From Bacteroides ovatus (GTDB lineage Bacteria > Bacteroidota > Bacteroidia > Bacteroidales > Bacteroidaceae), in assembly GCF_001314995.1 (NCBI RefSeq), contig NZ_CP012938.1:868001-932000 (forward strand): a stretch of DNA of 64,000 bases. Reading direction: 5' to 3'. Position 1 is the stretch's first letter, and the number at the start of each line of letters is the position of its first letter. Below are positions 1 through 8,206 of this stretch, piece after piece. The notes beneath the pieces are model-generated. The model did no database searches. It was not told the DNA's origin and was given only the letters and a program-made list of their open reading frames with translations. The translations under genes and the position numbers were made by a program.

Positions 1-198
1 ATTCCGGAAGATTTCTTGTTGGCAAGTGCCACGATCCCCGGCCTGTATCTTTTCTTCAGGGAGTATTTCCTGAATAATCTGCATGCCGACACCAAGCCGA
101 AAGCCAAATATATCAATTGGCTGTTGATAAGCGTTTGCGTCGGACTGGCCGTGTTGCTGACTACTACCATGTTTTTGGAATTGGTTCCGAAGGGTTAA
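1..198 (+). CDS. C-terminal end of an unidentified membrane protein (5' truncated)
   Basis: An open frame enters from the left edge and stops at 198; about 65 residues are visible. They include a hydrophobic helix near the C-terminus (WLLISVCVGLAVLLTTTMFL) followed by a short polar tail, so the protein ends with a membrane segment. The Leu/Met at base 16 is internal, because the frame stays open to base 1. I do not recognise the family from this fragment. A strong hairpin terminator follows at 262-303. Confidence 0.6.
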   Translation: MPEDFLLASATIPGLYLFFREYFLNNLHADTKPKAKYINWLLISVCVGLAVLLTTTMFLELVPKG

Positions 199-261
199 TC
201 CGGAAACATAGAAGATATTCAAATCAAAAAAAGAGGCCGTTCAAAAAAGCCTTGATCTTAT

Positions 262-303
262 AAAATCGTCCTTACTACAACCTATCGTAGTAAGGACGAT
301 TTT
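262..303. terminator. Bidirectional intrinsic terminator
   Basis: A perfect 17-bp stem (262-278 paired with 287-303) with an 8-nt loop, A-rich on the left and T-rich on the right. It lies between two convergent genes (ends 198 and 349) and can therefore serve both strands. Confidence 0.9.
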
Positions 304-348
304 TCTTTTAGGAACTTTGAGAACAGTTTCTTTTATATATCGTATCGT

Positions 349-1158
349 TTACTTAATTGCGTAGAATATCCGTAAGGCATATTGCATCACTGCATCAGGC
401 AACCATTTTTTACTCTTCGCAAACAATACCTGTATCCAGGGACCTACTTTCGTCCGAAAAGGAGGATTGGTACGTTCCACTATCTTACAGATGGCAGCAC
501 CCAACTTCCGCGGATGGCATCCATTACGTTCTTCTTTTTCTATAATCTCTAATGATTTCAGAAAACTTTCTCCGTAATCGGCATCCAGTCTTGTCTGTTC
601 GGAGATATTCCGGTTATCAGTAAATCCGGTGTTAAAGTCTCCCGGTTCTACTACACAAACCTTTATATGGAACGGATGAACCTCTAAAGCCAATGCTTCG
701 CTATATCCCTCGACTGCAAATTTCGAAGCAGAATAAAATCCCTGATAGGGGATTCCCATTACACCACCGATAGAGTTGATATTGATAATCTTGCCCTTTC
801 GCGCCTTTCTCATAGATGGCAAAACAGCTTTACACATATTCACTACACCGAAGAAGTTTGTATTCATTTGTATATTCACTTCTTCTTCAGTGGCAAGTTC
901 CAATGCGCCGCCGATACCTATTCCAGCATTATTAATCAATACATCAATCCGTCCCTGCTCCGATAGAATCCGCTCTACGGCCTGACAAACGGAAAAGGAA
1001 TTGGTGACATCGACAACAAGCATTTTTACATGATTCATGTCTTCAGAAGGTTTCCGGCTTGTTCCATAAACGATGTGCCCTTGTTCCGATAACATTTGGG
1101 CGGTAATCTTACCGAATCCGGAAGACGCTCCGGTGATAAGTATGACTTGTGGTTGCAT
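349..1158 (-). CDS. Short-chain dehydrogenase/reductase (SDR)
   Basis: A 269-residue classical SDR, cytoplasmic, NAD(P)-dependent. The cofactor motif TGASSGFG is at residues 9-16, NNAG at 76-79, the catalytic Ser near 129 and the YxxxK pair (Tyr142, Lys146), followed by the PG motif in VVEPGDF. The TSR after the second strand (residues 33-35) suggests NADP preference. The substrate cannot be read from sequence. It begins 37 bp after the HAD gene ends on the same strand, so the two are probably cotranscribed. Length is normal for the family. Confidence 0.9.
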   Translation of the reverse strand: MQPQVILITGASSGFGKITAQMLSEQGHIVYGTSRKPSEDMNHVKMLVVDVTNSFSVCQAVERILSEQGRIDVLINNAGIGIGGALELATEEEVNIQMNTNFFGVVNMCKAVLPSMRKARKGKIININSIGGVMGIPYQGFYSASKFAVEGYSEALALEVHPFHIKVCVVEPGDFNTGFTDNRNISEQTRLDADYGESFLKSLEIIEKEERNGCHPRKLGAAICKIVERTNPPFRTKVGPWIQVLFAKSKKWLPDAVMQYALRIFYAIK

Positions 1159-1195
1159 ATTTTTTATTTGCGGTATGGTACTAACTGCTCAATTA

Positions 1196-1816
1196 TCATT
1201 TCTGCAAGATAGCAGTCATTTCTTCCCGCCAATCTTCACCATTCTTCGGTTGGAACGTTTCAAATCCGAGTTCCTTGCCTATATGGATATTCGAAGCACC
1301 GTCATCTACAAATAAAGTTTCGGAAGGAATGATATTGCAATCATTTACCATAAATTCGAAAATTTCGGGCGCAGGTTTCGTATGACCGACCTCATAAGAC
1401 AAATATAGTTTGTCACAATAATCATTCAGCGGCTTTTTCTTCGATGAGAAATCAGAGCTGCATGCCCACGACATAACAAAAGGATTGGTATTACTTAAAA
1501 TATACACATGATAGGACTTTCTCAATTCCAATATATAATCGAGTTTATTTAGATTCACTTCATTGAAAAAGCCCAGCCATGCCTGTTTGGTTTCCTCCAT
1601 CGTCAATGGACGGCCACATAAATCCCCCAGTTGTTTCCGAAACTCATCCGCACTTAGCTTTCCTTCTTCCAGTTCTTGAAAGATGCCGGTCTGGTGATAT
1701 TTATCCAGCCGGGTATCAGCATCTGCCAGTCCCAGTTTGATAAATGCCTGAACCGCTTTGTCACGATCAATATCTACAATCACTCCTCCAAAATCAAATA
1801 CAATGTTTTTAATCAT
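1196..1816 (-). CDS. HAD-superfamily hydrolase (YihX-like phosphatase)
   Basis: A 206-residue HAD hydrolase. Motif I is FDFGGVIVD (nucleophile Asp8), the helical cap follows, motif II is the Ser in LSNTNP, motif III the Lys in GHTKPAPEIF and motif IV the DD of FVDDGASN. The third motif I residue is Gly rather than the usual acid, as is common in the FD(L/F)G(N/G)VI group that includes sugar-phosphate phosphatases such as YihX. The substrate is unknown. It is the first gene of a two-gene minus-strand unit with the SDR and has a clear -7 box 25 bp upstream. Confidence 0.88.
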   Translation of the reverse strand: MIKNIVFDFGGVIVDIDRDKAVQAFIKLGLADADTRLDKYHQTGIFQELEEGKLSADEFRKQLGDLCGRPLTMEETKQAWLGFFNEVNLNKLDYILELRKSYHVYILSNTNPFVMSWACSSDFSSKKKPLNDYCDKLYLSYEVGHTKPAPEIFEFMVNDCNIIPSETLFVDDGASNIHIGKELGFETFQPKNGEDWREEMTAILQK

Positions 1817-1840
1817 GATATATAATTTTCTTGTTTGCTA

Positions 1841-1848
1841 CAAAGATA
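1841..1848 (-). promoter_or_regulatory. Bacteroidales -7 promoter box for the HAD/SDR unit
   Basis: On the minus strand the sequence reads TATCTTTG, a perfect TAnnTTTG box, 25 bp ahead of the ATG of the HAD gene. Confidence 0.75.
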
Positions 1849-1902
1849 CGGCTTATCTTCTTAATTAGCAGTGCACAACGGCTTGATATTTGTCAAAAAA
1901 AC

Positions 1903-1981
1903 ATAGTGACGCTATCCTTGCCAAATAGTGTCACTATCACACCCGGATAGCGTAGCTATAAGGAGAGGATAGCGTCACTAT
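1903..1981. repeat. 22-bp-periodic palindromic box array A
   Basis: Four 15-bp boxes of consensus ATAGTGACGCTATCC: forward at 1903-1917 and 1925-1939, reversed at 1945-1959 and 1967-1981. Box starts are 22, 20 and 22 bp apart. The outer two boxes are exact inverted copies; the inner ones match 12/15 and 13/15. Each box has its own ATAG/CTAT arms. The array lies between the divergent promoters of the HAD gene (-7 at 1841-1848) and the TPR-HTH gene (-7 at 2025-2032). The same box recurs in array B at 37752-37830. Confidence 0.85.
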
Positions 1982-2024
1982 ACTTTTTGTATGACTTAGG
2001 GAAGGATAAATACCGATTATTTTT

Positions 2025-2032
2025 TATATTTG
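2025..2032 (+). promoter_or_regulatory. -7 promoter box for the TPR-HTH gene
   Basis: TATATTTG matches TAnnTTTG, 40 bp before the ATG at 2072. It overlaps the in-frame ATG at 2030, which argues that 2030 is not the translation start. Confidence 0.7.
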
Positions 2033-2071
2033 CAAATCCAATCAATCCTTTGTAAAGACAAAAATAGAGTT

Positions 2072-3187
2072 ATGAATAACCTTCGAATTTTATTGTATAT
2101 GATGCTCCTTTCATTGGCTGCATGTCATCCGGAAGGAACGAGTGTGAAGCAAGGGTTAGGCAAAGCCGCACAACTCATGGCACAGGACCCTGATACAGCA
2201 TCCATTATTCTTGAGACTATTCAGTCAAGCCAAATGAATGAGGCTCAACTGGCAGAGTATAATTTATTGTGTACCCAGCTCAACGAGGATAAAAACATTC
2301 CTCATTCCTCTGATAAGCAGATTAGGCAGGCGGCATCTTATTATGAGAAAAATGGCAATGAATATCAAAAATCCAAAGCATATTATTATCTTGCCTGTGT
2401 GGAAAGTGATCTGGAACAGAAAGAGGAGGCAGAAATCCACTTTAAGAAGGCAATCAAGCTTGCCAAGGAAACAGAGGAATACGACCATCTGGCAAAAATC
2501 TGCAAACGATGTAGTCTTTATTATCAGAAATACGGTAACTTTGATGAGGCACTGGAAATGGAGAGAAAGGCTTACGCCAGTCAGTTGATGTTGAATGACG
2601 GTAAAAGCGATTCTTCAGTAATTCTTTCTTCTGCTTTAGGAATGTTTGGTGTGATGTCTTTGTTACTTGGGCTACTCTGGAAGAAAAATCGGCACGCACT
2701 TTCCCAATTGGATCTTTTCAAAGAAGAAATACTGAAAAAAGATGTTGAATCGGATAAGCTGATTTTGCAATGTAACCATCTCGAAGAGAAGTATCAGTCT
2801 CTTCAACTACATATCTATGAAAGTTCCCCCGTTGTCTCAAAAGTACGACAGTTTAAAGAACGGAATGTTTTGTCTTCTAAAATCCCTTCTTTCTCCGAGA
2901 AAGACTGGACAGAGTTACTGCGACTTCAGGAAAACGTCTATGGACTTGTATCTAAATTGAAAGAAATAGGTCCGAAGCTCACAGAAGAGGATTTAAGGGT
3001 ATGTGCTTTTCTGCGGGAGGGAGTCCAACCTGCTTGCTTTGCTGATTTAATGAAACTGACTACAGAGACGCTGACCCGGAGAATCTCCAGAATAAAAACG
3101 GAGAAACTGATGTTGGCAAATTCTAAAGAGTCACTGGAAGATATTGTGAAATCATTGGGGGATCTTTCATTTTGTGCAAGAAATTAA
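2072..3187 (+). CDS. Membrane-anchored TPR protein with C-terminal HTH-like domain
   Basis: A 371-residue protein. The ATG at 2072 is chosen because it starts a lipoprotein-type signal (LLYMMLLSLAACHP, lipobox LAAC), and the ATG at 2030 sits in the promoter. Domains in order: signal and lipobox; tetratricopeptide helices (about residues 60-165); one membrane segment (SSALGMFGVMSLLLGLLWKK, near 195); a coiled coil; and a C-terminal segment (TEEDLRVCAFLREG...TLTRRISRIKTEKL) resembling the LuxR-type helix-turn-helix of Bacteroides TPR regulators. The layout suggests a sensor outside the cytoplasm and an effector inside. The HTH match is by pattern only. The gene sits between arrays A and C. Confidence 0.75.
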   Translation: MNNLRILLYMMLLSLAACHPEGTSVKQGLGKAAQLMAQDPDTASIILETIQSSQMNEAQLAEYNLLCTQLNEDKNIPHSSDKQIRQAASYYEKNGNEYQKSKAYYYLACVESDLEQKEEAEIHFKKAIKLAKETEEYDHLAKICKRCSLYYQKYGNFDEALEMERKAYASQLMLNDGKSDSSVILSSALGMFGVMSLLLGLLWKKNRHALSQLDLFKEEILKKDVESDKLILQCNHLEEKYQSLQLHIYESSPVVSKVRQFKERNVLSSKIPSFSEKDWTELLRLQENVYGLVSKLKEIGPKLTEEDLRVCAFLREGVQPACFADLMKLTTETLTRRISRIKTEKLMLANSKESLEDIVKSLGDLSFCARN

Positions 3188-3284
3188 TTATTATCTGGTA
3201 ATGATTCATTATCTCCTTACTACATTTAAGGCTTTTCGTTGCAGAGATTAATGTTTTTTGGTACAGAAATTAGTAATCTTTTAT

Positions 3285-3372
3285 GCAGTCGGGTAGTTGT
3301 CCCGTTATAACGGGACGATGGGCATCCTATAGGGTGACAAATGTCACTTTATAAGGTGATATTTGTCATTCT
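3285..3372. repeat. 22-bp-periodic palindromic array C
   Basis: Units begin with ATA at 3307, 3329 and 3351, exactly 22 bp apart, with a weaker unit before them at 3285. Palindromes inside include a perfect 18-bp one at 3299-3316, CCTATAGG at 3326-3333 and GTGACAAATGTCAC at 3334-3347; the last recurs one period later as GTGATATTTGTCAT. The box sequence differs from arrays A and B, but the period is the same. Confidence 0.7.
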
Positions 3373-3667
3373 GTAATATGATTATCTGTCTTTAGAAGAA
3401 TGAAAGTCATTAAAGATACGAAATTAAATAGCAAAAAACAAGAGTGGCACTTGTTTTTCCTAATATCCCAATAGTTTTTTCATATTTGATACATTGTCAT
3501 TTTTATGCCATTTACTTTACTATGCCATTATTAATTTGTACCTAATTTATCCTCTGTCTGTTTTTGTCTATCTCTTCACTTTTATTATTATTGATTATCA
3601 ACATATTATCATTGACGACCGTCCGTATCCGTCCGGTAAAAAATGCCTATTTTAGCAGTATGTCCTG

Positions 3668-3675
3668 TAACTTTG
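3668..3675 (+). promoter_or_regulatory. -7 promoter box for the DUF2723 gene
   Basis: TAACTTTG matches TAnnTTTG, 21 bp before the ATG at 3697. It supports 3697 over the earlier in-frame ATG at 3643, which lies upstream of the box. Confidence 0.75.
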
Positions 3676-3696
3676 CAAATAAAAAAGTACAGAACA

Positions 3697-6600
3697 ATGA
3701 GCAACTTATTATTTAAAAGATGGAATGATTTCGGTGGGTGGCTGGTCTTTCTGATAGCAGCATTTGTGTATGGGATGACCATCGAACCAACCGCAAGTTT
3801 CTGGGATTGTCCCGAATTTATTTCTTGTGCTGAAAAATTACAGGTAGGGCATCCGCCGGGAGCACCTTTCTATATGCTTGTCGGCAACCTGTTTACCCAG
3901 TTTGCTTCCGATGCTTCGCAAGTGTCGGGAATGGTCAACTTTTTAAATGCACTATTGAGTGCCGGTTGTATCTTGTTTCTTTTCTGGAGTATTACCCGAT
4001 TAGTGAGAGCCTTGCTTGTGGGCGATGAACGGAAATTATCTGTTATGGATGTTATTATCATTCTGGGAGCAGGTTTTGTGGGAGCTTTAGCTTATACTTT
4101 CAGTGATACATTCTGGTTTAGTGCGGTAGAGGGGGAGGTATATGCCTTCTCTTCTTTCCTCACAGCCTTGGTATTTTGGATGATTCTTCGCTGGCAGGAT
4201 GAAGCAGATTCTGTGTCCGGTGACCGCTGGATTATCCTGATAGCCTATATTATAGGGCTTTCAATCGGAGTGCATTTGCTTAATCTGCTTTGTATTCCTG
4301 CCATTGTATTAGTGTTCTATTACCAAAAATATCAGACTCTATCACTCAAGGGAGTTATCGGGGCCATTGCATTATCCGGTATTCTTATTGTATTGATTCT
4401 TTTTGTTTATATACCCGGAATGGCTGATGTAGGAGGATGGTTCGAATTATTCTTTGTCAATGTGATGGGATTACCCTTCCAGTCAGGATTGATCGTCTTT
4501 CTGGGTTTGGTCCTGTTTTTACTGATAGGAGCCATTTATCGGTTCAGAAAACGCATCGTGAATACCGGTTTGTGGTGTTTACTCATGCTCACCATAGGAT
4601 ATACCACCTATGCGGTCATACTCATTCGTGCCAATGCTAATACGCCGCTCAACGAGAATGCACCGGATACTATTTTCACACTCAAAAGCTACCTGAATCG
4701 CGAACAGTATGAAAGTGCTCCTTTACTTTATGGGAGAACCTATGCGTCCGAACCGGAGTATGTGCCCGAAGGAGACTATTACAAGGTAAAGACAGAAAAA
4801 GGTAGTGCCATCTATCGGCCGGATAAGAAAGAAGGCAAGTATAAAATTATTCGCTATAAGGAAGACGTGTGCTACACTCAAAATATGTTATTTCCGCGAA
4901 TGTGGAATGATCGTTCGGCCGCTTCTTACAAAGGATGGTCCGGTGGAGGTGCGAATGAGGCTCCTACACAAAAAGAGAACCTGACTTATTTTATCACATA
5001 CCAACTCAATTACATGTACTGGCGCTATTTCTTATGGAATTTTGTCGGACGACAGAATGATATTCAAGGAAGCGGTGAACCGGAACATGGTAACTGGATT
5101 ACAGGAATTTCCTGGCTTGATAATCTGCGACTGGGGGATCAAAAACTTTTGCCGGAATCTTTGCGTGAGAACAAAGGTCACAATGTGTTCTATGGCTTAC
5201 CATTATTATTAGGATTACTCGGTATCTATTGGCAATGGACACGTGGAAAAAAAGGCAAGCAGCAATTCAGTGTCTTATTTTTCCTTTTCTTTATGACGGG
5301 ATTGGCTATTGTGCTCTATCTGAATCAGACTCCCGGACAACCCCGTGAACGGGATTATGCGTATGCAGGTTCGTTTTATGCGTTCGCTATCTGGATTGGA
5401 ATGGGAGCCGCCGGATGCTGTGACATGCTTCGCAGGAAACAGGCAAAAATCCTCCCAGTCGGCTTACTTATGCTGCTTTGCCTGTTTGTCCCCATACAAA
5501 TGGCAAGCCAGACTTGGGATGACCACGATCGAAGCAACCGGTATACCTGTCGTGACTTTGGTGCTAATTATCTGATGACACTTCCCGACAAAGGAAATCC
5601 GATCATATTCTGTGAGGGGGATAATGATACGTTCCCCTTGTGGTATAATCAGGATACGGAAGAAGTACGCAGAGATGTACGTATCTGCAATTTAAGTTAT
5701 GCGCAGACCGACTGGTACATTTATCAGCAACAATGTCCTCTGTACGATGCTCCCGGACTGCCGATCAGTTGGGATCAAAATCAATACCAGGAAGGGAAGA
5801 ACGAATATGTGGCTGTTCGTCCGGAATTGAAGAAACAGATAGAAGCATTGTATCAGAAACATCCCGAAGAAGCCCGTGATAGTTTTGGAAATGATCCGTA
5901 TGAAATAAAGAATATCCTGAAATATTGGGTGTTCGCAGAGAAACAGGAATTCCATGTGATACCTACCGATACTATAAATATTTATATTGATAAGGATGCA
6001 GTACTCCGTTCTGGAATGATGTTGCCTGAAGCCATTCGTCATTTAAAAGGGGAAGAACTAAGAGATGCAATACCGGATAAACTGTCTATTTCTCTAAAAA
6101 ATATACGTCTGTTGACTAAAGTGGACTTACTCATGCTCGAGATCCTGGCTAACTGTAACTGGGAACGTCCCCTGTACATGGCTATCTCGGTAGGCAACTC
6201 CAGTAAACTGAAATTTGATGACTACTTTGTTCAGGAAGGGTTAGCATTCCGGTTTACTCCTTTCAACTATAAAGAATGGGGAGACGTGGAAGAAGGCAAT
6301 GGATATGCCATAGATACGGAGAAGCTCTACGAGAATGTGATGAACAGATATAAATACGGTGGATTGGATACTCCCGGACTTTATCTGGACGAAACAACCC
6401 TGCGCATCTGTTATTCTCATCGAAGGCTCTTTGCGCAACTGGCTAAAGAATTGGTGAAACAAGGAGACGACATCCGTGCCAGAAAAGTATTGGAATATGC
6501 TGGGCAAGCTATTCCGGCATATAATGTTCCTGAAGTATACGAGAGTGGTTCGTATGATATAGCCACCGCTTATGCTTCCATAGGAGAAACGCAGAAAGCG

Positions 6601-6834
6601 ACCGATCTATTGAATCATCTGATAGCAGAATCGGAAAATTATATCGACTGGGCTTTCTCATTGGGAGATAACCGGATAGGGATGGTTCAACAGGATTGTT
6701 TGTATAGGTTCTGGCAATGGAATCAGTGTAATGAATTACTGAAGAGTATGGATAAAGAGAGATATGAACAGAGTAATCAGCAATTTGAAAAGAAATATAT
6801 GCGCTTTACTCAACTAATGAATTATCACAACTAA
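3697..6834 (+). CDS. DUF2723 / TMEM260-like membrane glycosyltransferase
   Basis: A 1045-residue polytopic membrane protein of the DUF2723 family (protein O-mannosyl-transferase TMEM260-like, GT117). The family signature is near the N-terminus: SFWDCPEFISCAEKLQVGHP, with the acidic Asp/Glu pair expected for a lipid-sugar-dependent enzyme. About a dozen hydrophobic helices occupy the first ~620 residues, with a luminal-type loop (about residues 330-480) between blocks. The C-terminal ~400 residues are soluble and end in TPR-like helices. By family it probably transfers a sugar to exported proteins; acceptor and donor are not visible. Start 3697 fits the promoter. A DUF3098 gene follows after 11 bp. 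Confidence 0.85.
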   Translation: MSNLLFKRWNDFGGWLVFLIAAFVYGMTIEPTASFWDCPEFISCAEKLQVGHPPGAPFYMLVGNLFTQFASDASQVSGMVNFLNALLSAGCILFLFWSITRLVRALLVGDERKLSVMDVIIILGAGFVGALAYTFSDTFWFSAVEGEVYAFSSFLTALVFWMILRWQDEADSVSGDRWIILIAYIIGLSIGVHLLNLLCIPAIVLVFYYQKYQTLSLKGVIGAIALSGILIVLILFVYIPGMADVGGWFELFFVNVMGLPFQSGLIVFLGLVLFLLIGAIYRFRKRIVNTGLWCLLMLTIGYTTYAVILIRANANTPLNENAPDTIFTLKSYLNREQYESAPLLYGRTYASEPEYVPEGDYYKVKTEKGSAIYRPDKKEGKYKIIRYKEDVCYTQNMLFPRMWNDRSAASYKGWSGGGANEAPTQKENLTYFITYQLNYMYWRYFLWNFVGRQNDIQGSGEPEHGNWITGISWLDNLRLGDQKLLPESLRENKGHNVFYGLPLLLGLLGIYWQWTRGKKGKQQFSVLFFLFFMTGLAIVLYLNQTPGQPRERDYAYAGSFYAFAIWIGMGAAGCCDMLRRKQAKILPVGLLMLLCLFVPIQMASQTWDDHDRSNRYTCRDFGANYLMTLPDKGNPIIFCEGDNDTFPLWYNQDTEEVRRDVRICNLSYAQTDWYIYQQQCPLYDAPGLPISWDQNQYQEGKNEYVAVRPELKKQIEALYQKHPEEARDSFGNDPYEIKNILKYWVFAEKQEFHVIPTDTINIYIDKDAVLRSGMMLPEAIRHLKGEELRDAIPDKLSISLKNIRLLTKVDLLMLEILANCNWERPLYMAISVGNSSKLKFDDYFVQEGLAFRFTPFNYKEWGDVEEGNGYAIDTEKLYENVMNRYKYGGLDTPGLYLDETTLRICYSHRRLFAQLAKELVKQGDDIRARKVLEYAGQAIPAYNVPEVYESGSYDIATAYASIGETQKATDLLNHLIAESENYIDWAFSLGDNRIGMVQQDCLYRFWQWNQCNELLKSMDKERYEQSNQQFEKKYMRFTQLMNYHN

Positions 6835-6845
6835 ACTCAAAGAAT

Positions 6846-7124
6846 ATGAAATCGAAAAGAATAAGAGAAGAAGAAATAAAAACAGTATTGGGCAAAAGAA
6901 ATTACGTCATCTTAATTATCGGCTCTATATTGATTATCATAGGATATATATTAATGAGCGGCGAGGGGAGTACCCTTGCCGCCTATAATCCCGATATATT
7001 TAGTGGAACACGCATACGTATTGCCCCATTATTGTGTTTATTGGGGTATCTACTGAATGTATTCGGTATTCTTTACCGTCCTCGTCAAAGGGGATTTAAT
7101 CTTTCAATAGAGGTAACTGATTGA
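6846..7124 (+). CDS. DUF3098 small membrane protein
   Basis: A 92-residue protein with two membrane helices (YVILIIGSILIIIGYILMSG and LLCLLGYLLNVFGILY) separated by a short loop with the family-type NPDIFSGTRIRIAP motif. This is the DUF3098 pattern of Bacteroidetes; function unknown. It starts 11 bp after the DUF2723 gene and is probably cotranscribed with it. Its last 29 bases overlap the 3' end of the convergent arginase-family gene. Confidence 0.8.
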   Translation: MKSKRIREEEIKTVLGKRNYVILIIGSILIIIGYILMSGEGSTLAAYNPDIFSGTRIRIAPLLCLLGYLLNVFGILYRPRQRGFNLSIEVTD

Positions 7125-8055
7125 GCATATTTCTAAGTTTGATTGCCACTCGTGGCATAGGTTCGGCAACTGTAAGTCCTACCAGATCATATTCGGAGGA
7201 TATATCATTAATGATACGAACTACTTCTTCAATCTTCATGCCGTTAGGCTCAACGCCTACGGCAGCGATTATCTCTGCCGGGTCCAATACATCCATATCG
7301 AAATGTATAACCACCTTCGAAACCCCGGTACTTTTCAGCCATTCCATAATCTTTGTACGATCATTGGCAACTTCCTGTGGAGATAATCCTTTAATTCCCA
7401 GCTTTCTTTGTCGTTCCTGCATACCCTCATCCCATGAGCGGAGTCCGACAATCAGGGCTTTGGAAGCATCCGTTTTTCCCGGAAGTAATTCCATTATTTC
7501 TTCATCTCCCATTCCCAAACAAGCTGTTAGTGCCATTGCATGATAACCCTTATATTCATCATAAGGCAGATTGATGTCGGGATGTGCGTCTATCCAGACG
7601 ATAGCTACATCATCCGGGTATCTATTGATTAAATAAGTAAACGGAACAACACTAACGGAACATTCTCCTCCTAAAGTGACAATCCGATCCGGATGATTCT
7701 CTTTAAGCAGATCAAGCGCAGCTTTAGTTTGTTTCAGTATGACACTGCGTGCACTGATACCTTTTTCCGTCGCTCTGTCATTTATATCCAGTGAAACCGG
7801 AACTTCGACCGTATTCTGACCGGTCTGTGGGGCTAAATAGTTCAATAACTGTGCTCCCAGATAGTAGCCTCTGGATGAATCTTCCGCCGGAATATCAGGC
7901 ATCCAATGATCTACAATTCCTCCTTGCCATTGAGGATAGATAAAACGAAGAGTTGATTTTTTATTTTCCATATTTACATTGTTTGTTACTTTTTCTTGTG
8001 CATTCATTGAAACGACTCCAACGACTAATGCAAGTGATAATAAATACTTTCTCAT
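7096..8055 (-). CDS. Arginase/agmatinase-family hydrolase, probably exported
   Basis: A ureohydrolase-fold enzyme of 319 residues from the ATG at 8055. The metal motifs are DAHPDIN, HFDMDVLDP and the late Glu in TVAEPMPR. The first-ligand motif, GGDHS in classical arginase, is GGECS here, with Cys in place of His. The N-terminus from 8055 (MRKYLLSLALVVGVVSMNAQ) looks like a signal peptide, so the product may be periplasmic. The frame is open to 8115, but a -7 box at 8066-8073 lies inside that extension. A cytosolic start at 7971 (MENKKS) cannot be excluded. The substrate (arginine, agmatine, formiminoglutamate or other) is not decided. Confidence 0.8.
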   Translation of the reverse strand: MRKYLLSLALVVGVVSMNAQEKVTNNVNMENKKSTLRFIYPQWQGGIVDHWMPDIPAEDSSRGYYLGAQLLNYLAPQTGQNTVEVPVSLDINDRATEKGISARSVILKQTKAALDLLKENHPDRIVTLGGECSVSVVPFTYLINRYPDDVAIVWIDAHPDINLPYDEYKGYHAMALTACLGMGDEEIMELLPGKTDASKALIVGLRSWDEGMQERQRKLGIKGLSPQEVANDRTKIMEWLKSTGVSKVVIHFDMDVLDPAEIIAAVGVEPNGMKIEEVVRIINDISSEYDLVGLTVAEPMPRVAIKLRNMLNQLPLLKD

Positions 8056-8065
8056 CTTTTTGAAG

Positions 8066-8073
8066 CAAAAGTA
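8066..8073 (-). promoter_or_regulatory. -7 promoter box for the arginase-family gene
   Basis: Reads TACTTTTG on the minus strand (TAnnTTTG). It ends only 10 bp before the ATG at 8055, implying a very short or near-leaderless mRNA if that start is used. Confidence 0.6.
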
Positions 8074-8181
8074 GGGAATACCTGAAACATCGGCAAGTAG
8101 GGACGAATTATTCATATACTGATAAATTTAGCCCTATACTACATTTGGGGATTATTATTTTTGTTTTTGTAGTGATATCCT

Positions 8182-8189
8182 TATTTTTG
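8182..8189 (+). promoter_or_regulatory. -7 promoter box for the hxlR-type gene
   Basis: TATTTTTG matches TAnnTTTG, 17 bp before the ATG at 8207; a TTTG about 18 bp upstream (8160-8163) may be the -33 element. Confidence 0.65.
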
Positions 8190-8206
8190 CAGAAAAGCAG
8201 AAAACT

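Larger units (their letters stand above)
3188..3696. other. Intergenic region with array C and the DUF2723 promoter
   Basis: About 510 bp without a gene. It holds the 22-bp-periodic palindromes of array C (3285-3372), a perfect 18-bp palindrome inside it (3299-3316), and the -7 box of the downstream gene at 3668-3675. No terminator with a T-tract was recognised after the TPR-HTH gene. The 3380-3640 stretch is AT-rich and I see no further structure in it. Confidence 0.6.

Noticed and set aside
1903..1981. Possible CRISPR-like array (also arrays B, C, D)
   Set aside because: Boxes are 15 bp with only 5-7 bp between them, they invert, and no cas genes or long identical repeats are present.
3643..3696. 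18-residue N-terminal extension of the DUF2723 protein
   Set aside because: The promoter -7 box lies inside it.
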